From: CAYLSO01 sp964386525
Lineage (GTDB): Bacteria > Eisenbacteria > RBG-16-71-46 > DASYSL01
DNA length: 5,630 nucleotides
Direction: 5' to 3'
Assembly (NCBI GenBank): GCA_964386525.1
Contig: CAYLSO010000154.1
Location: 1 to 5,630, forward strand
Shown: positions 4,936-5,630 of the stretch, in pieces
How positions within the stretch are numbered: the stretch's first letter is position 1
Layout of the letters: each line of letters begins with the position of its first letter
Program-made: the position numbers and the translations under genes
The notes under the pieces: model-generated
Seen by the model: the letters and a program-made list of their open reading frames with translations, nothing else
Told to the model about the DNA's origin: nothing
The model's database searches: none

Positions 4936-5630
4936 ATGCACCTGACGTCCTCGCGGCTGCGCCGCCTCGCCGCCGGCGCCATCCTCGCCGGCGCGCTGCT
5001 CGGCGCCGCCCCGGCGACGGCGCAGAGCCAGCCCGCCCCGGCGCTGGCGTACGAGATGCACGACGCGCACTTCCACCTGACCAACTACATCCAGGAAGGC
5101 ACCGACATCCGGGAGTTCCTCAAGATCATGGGGAGCCGGGTCGGCCGGGTGGCGCTCTTCGGCATCCCGCTGCAGCAGATGTGGGCGCACGAGAACACCG
5201 GCGACTTCGCGCCCACCTACTACCTGCAGACCGACGCGCCGCTCTACTACTACTCCTTCACCGACGCCTGGATCGCGATGGCCTACAAGTCGCTGAGCAA
5301 GGAGGAGCAGGCCCGCATCGACCCCATGATCACCGGCTTCAACCCCGCCGACATGTATGCCGCCGATCACATTCGCCGCGTGCTGAAGACCTTCCCCGGC
5401 GTCTTCTCGGGCATCGGCGAGTTCACCATCCACAAGGAATTCGTCTCCTCGAAGATCGCCGGCGGGCCCGCCAGCCTTCTGGATCCGGCCCTCGACCGCG
5501 TCTTCGAATTCGCCGGGGAGGTGGGCCTCATCGTCCTCCTGCACAACGACGTGGACATGCCCTTTCCCAAGCCGGGGCAGGAACCCTACCAGGTCGCGCA
5601 GTTGCGCGATCTCCTCCTGCGTCACCCCAA
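4936..5630 (+). CDS. Exported metal-dependent amidohydrolase, N-terminal part, 3' end outside window
   Basis: The first 231 residues of a TIM-barrel hydrolase of the amidohydrolase superfamily, probably the amidohydrolase-2 group (hydrolases and decarboxylases using one or two metal ions). Residues 1-29 are a signal peptide with four Arg near the start, an Ala/Leu/Gly core and ATA before Gln30, so the enzyme should act in the periplasm, unlike most members. The metal-binding HxH appears as DAHFHL (43-48) on the first barrel strand. Later come FSGIGEFTIHKE (157-168) and LIVLLHND (198-205), whose His203 fits the metal-binding histidine of a middle strand. The distal catalytic Asp would lie beyond the window. 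AAGGAGG at 4922-4928 is a near-perfect ribosome site seven bases before the ATG. The 29-base gap after porin 2 suggests co-transcription. The natural substrate cannot be told from this part; an amide, ester, lactone or carboxylated ring compound are all possible. Confidence 0.82.
   Translation, partial: MHLTSSRLRRLAAGAILAGALLGAAPATAQSQPAPALAYEMHDAHFHLTNYIQEGTDIREFLKIMGSRVGRVALFGIPLQQMWAHENTGDFAPTYYLQTDAPLYYYSFTDAWIAMAYKSLSKEEQARIDPMITGFNPADMYAADHIRRVLKTFPGVFSGIGEFTIHKEFVSSKIAGGPASLLDPALDRVFEFAGEVGLIVLLHNDVDMPFPKPGQEPYQVAQLRDLLLRHP

Overview
This window looks like chromosomal DNA from a Gram-negative (outer-membrane) bacterium with high G+C, roughly two-thirds by eye. Codons mostly end in G or C, Shine-Dalgarno sites are strong, and at least two proteins look like outer-membrane porins ending in phenylalanine. 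The lineage cannot be fixed from the sequence. A short-type 6-phosphogluconate dehydrogenase placed just ahead of zwf occurs in several proteobacterial and related soil or environmental groups.

Layout, left to right. (1) 2-349 is the C-terminal end of gnd. (2) 360-779 begins as zwf (glucose-6-phosphate dehydrogenase), ten bases after gnd, but recognisable homology stops at about codon 78, so only the NADP-binding start of the enzyme remains. (3) 595-826 is junk-like DNA with two perfect inverted repeats and a plausible sigma70-type promoter. (4) 827-2134 is an exported porin related to the phosphate-selective OprO/OprP type. (5) 2135-2473 is a gap. Its left edge may hold the broken start of a minus-strand gene. 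(6) 2474-3232 is an exported, probably outer-membrane, beta-rich protein of unknown function, followed by a likely terminator. (7) 3233-3562 is a gap rich in hairpins, including a promoter candidate whose -10 box lies in the loop of a dyad. (8) 3563-4906 is a second porin, a diverged paralogue of the first. (9) 4936-5630, 29 bases later and with a very good Shine-Dalgarno site, is the start of an exported metal-dependent amidohydrolase that runs off the right edge.

The left part is housekeeping pentose-phosphate metabolism that appears to have been interrupted. From 827 onward every intact gene encodes a protein with a signal peptide ending in Ala-x-Ala before Gln. The simplest reading is an envelope-level uptake and processing cluster: porins admit a small solute, a third beta-rich protein has an unknown role, and a periplasmic amidohydrolase acts on the solute. 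The substrate cannot be read from the sequence. The most notable structural point is that the first porin appears to be flanked by two genes that have each lost their 3' part (zwf on the left, a tentative minus-strand relic on the right), as if the porin segment replaced the ends of two convergent genes.
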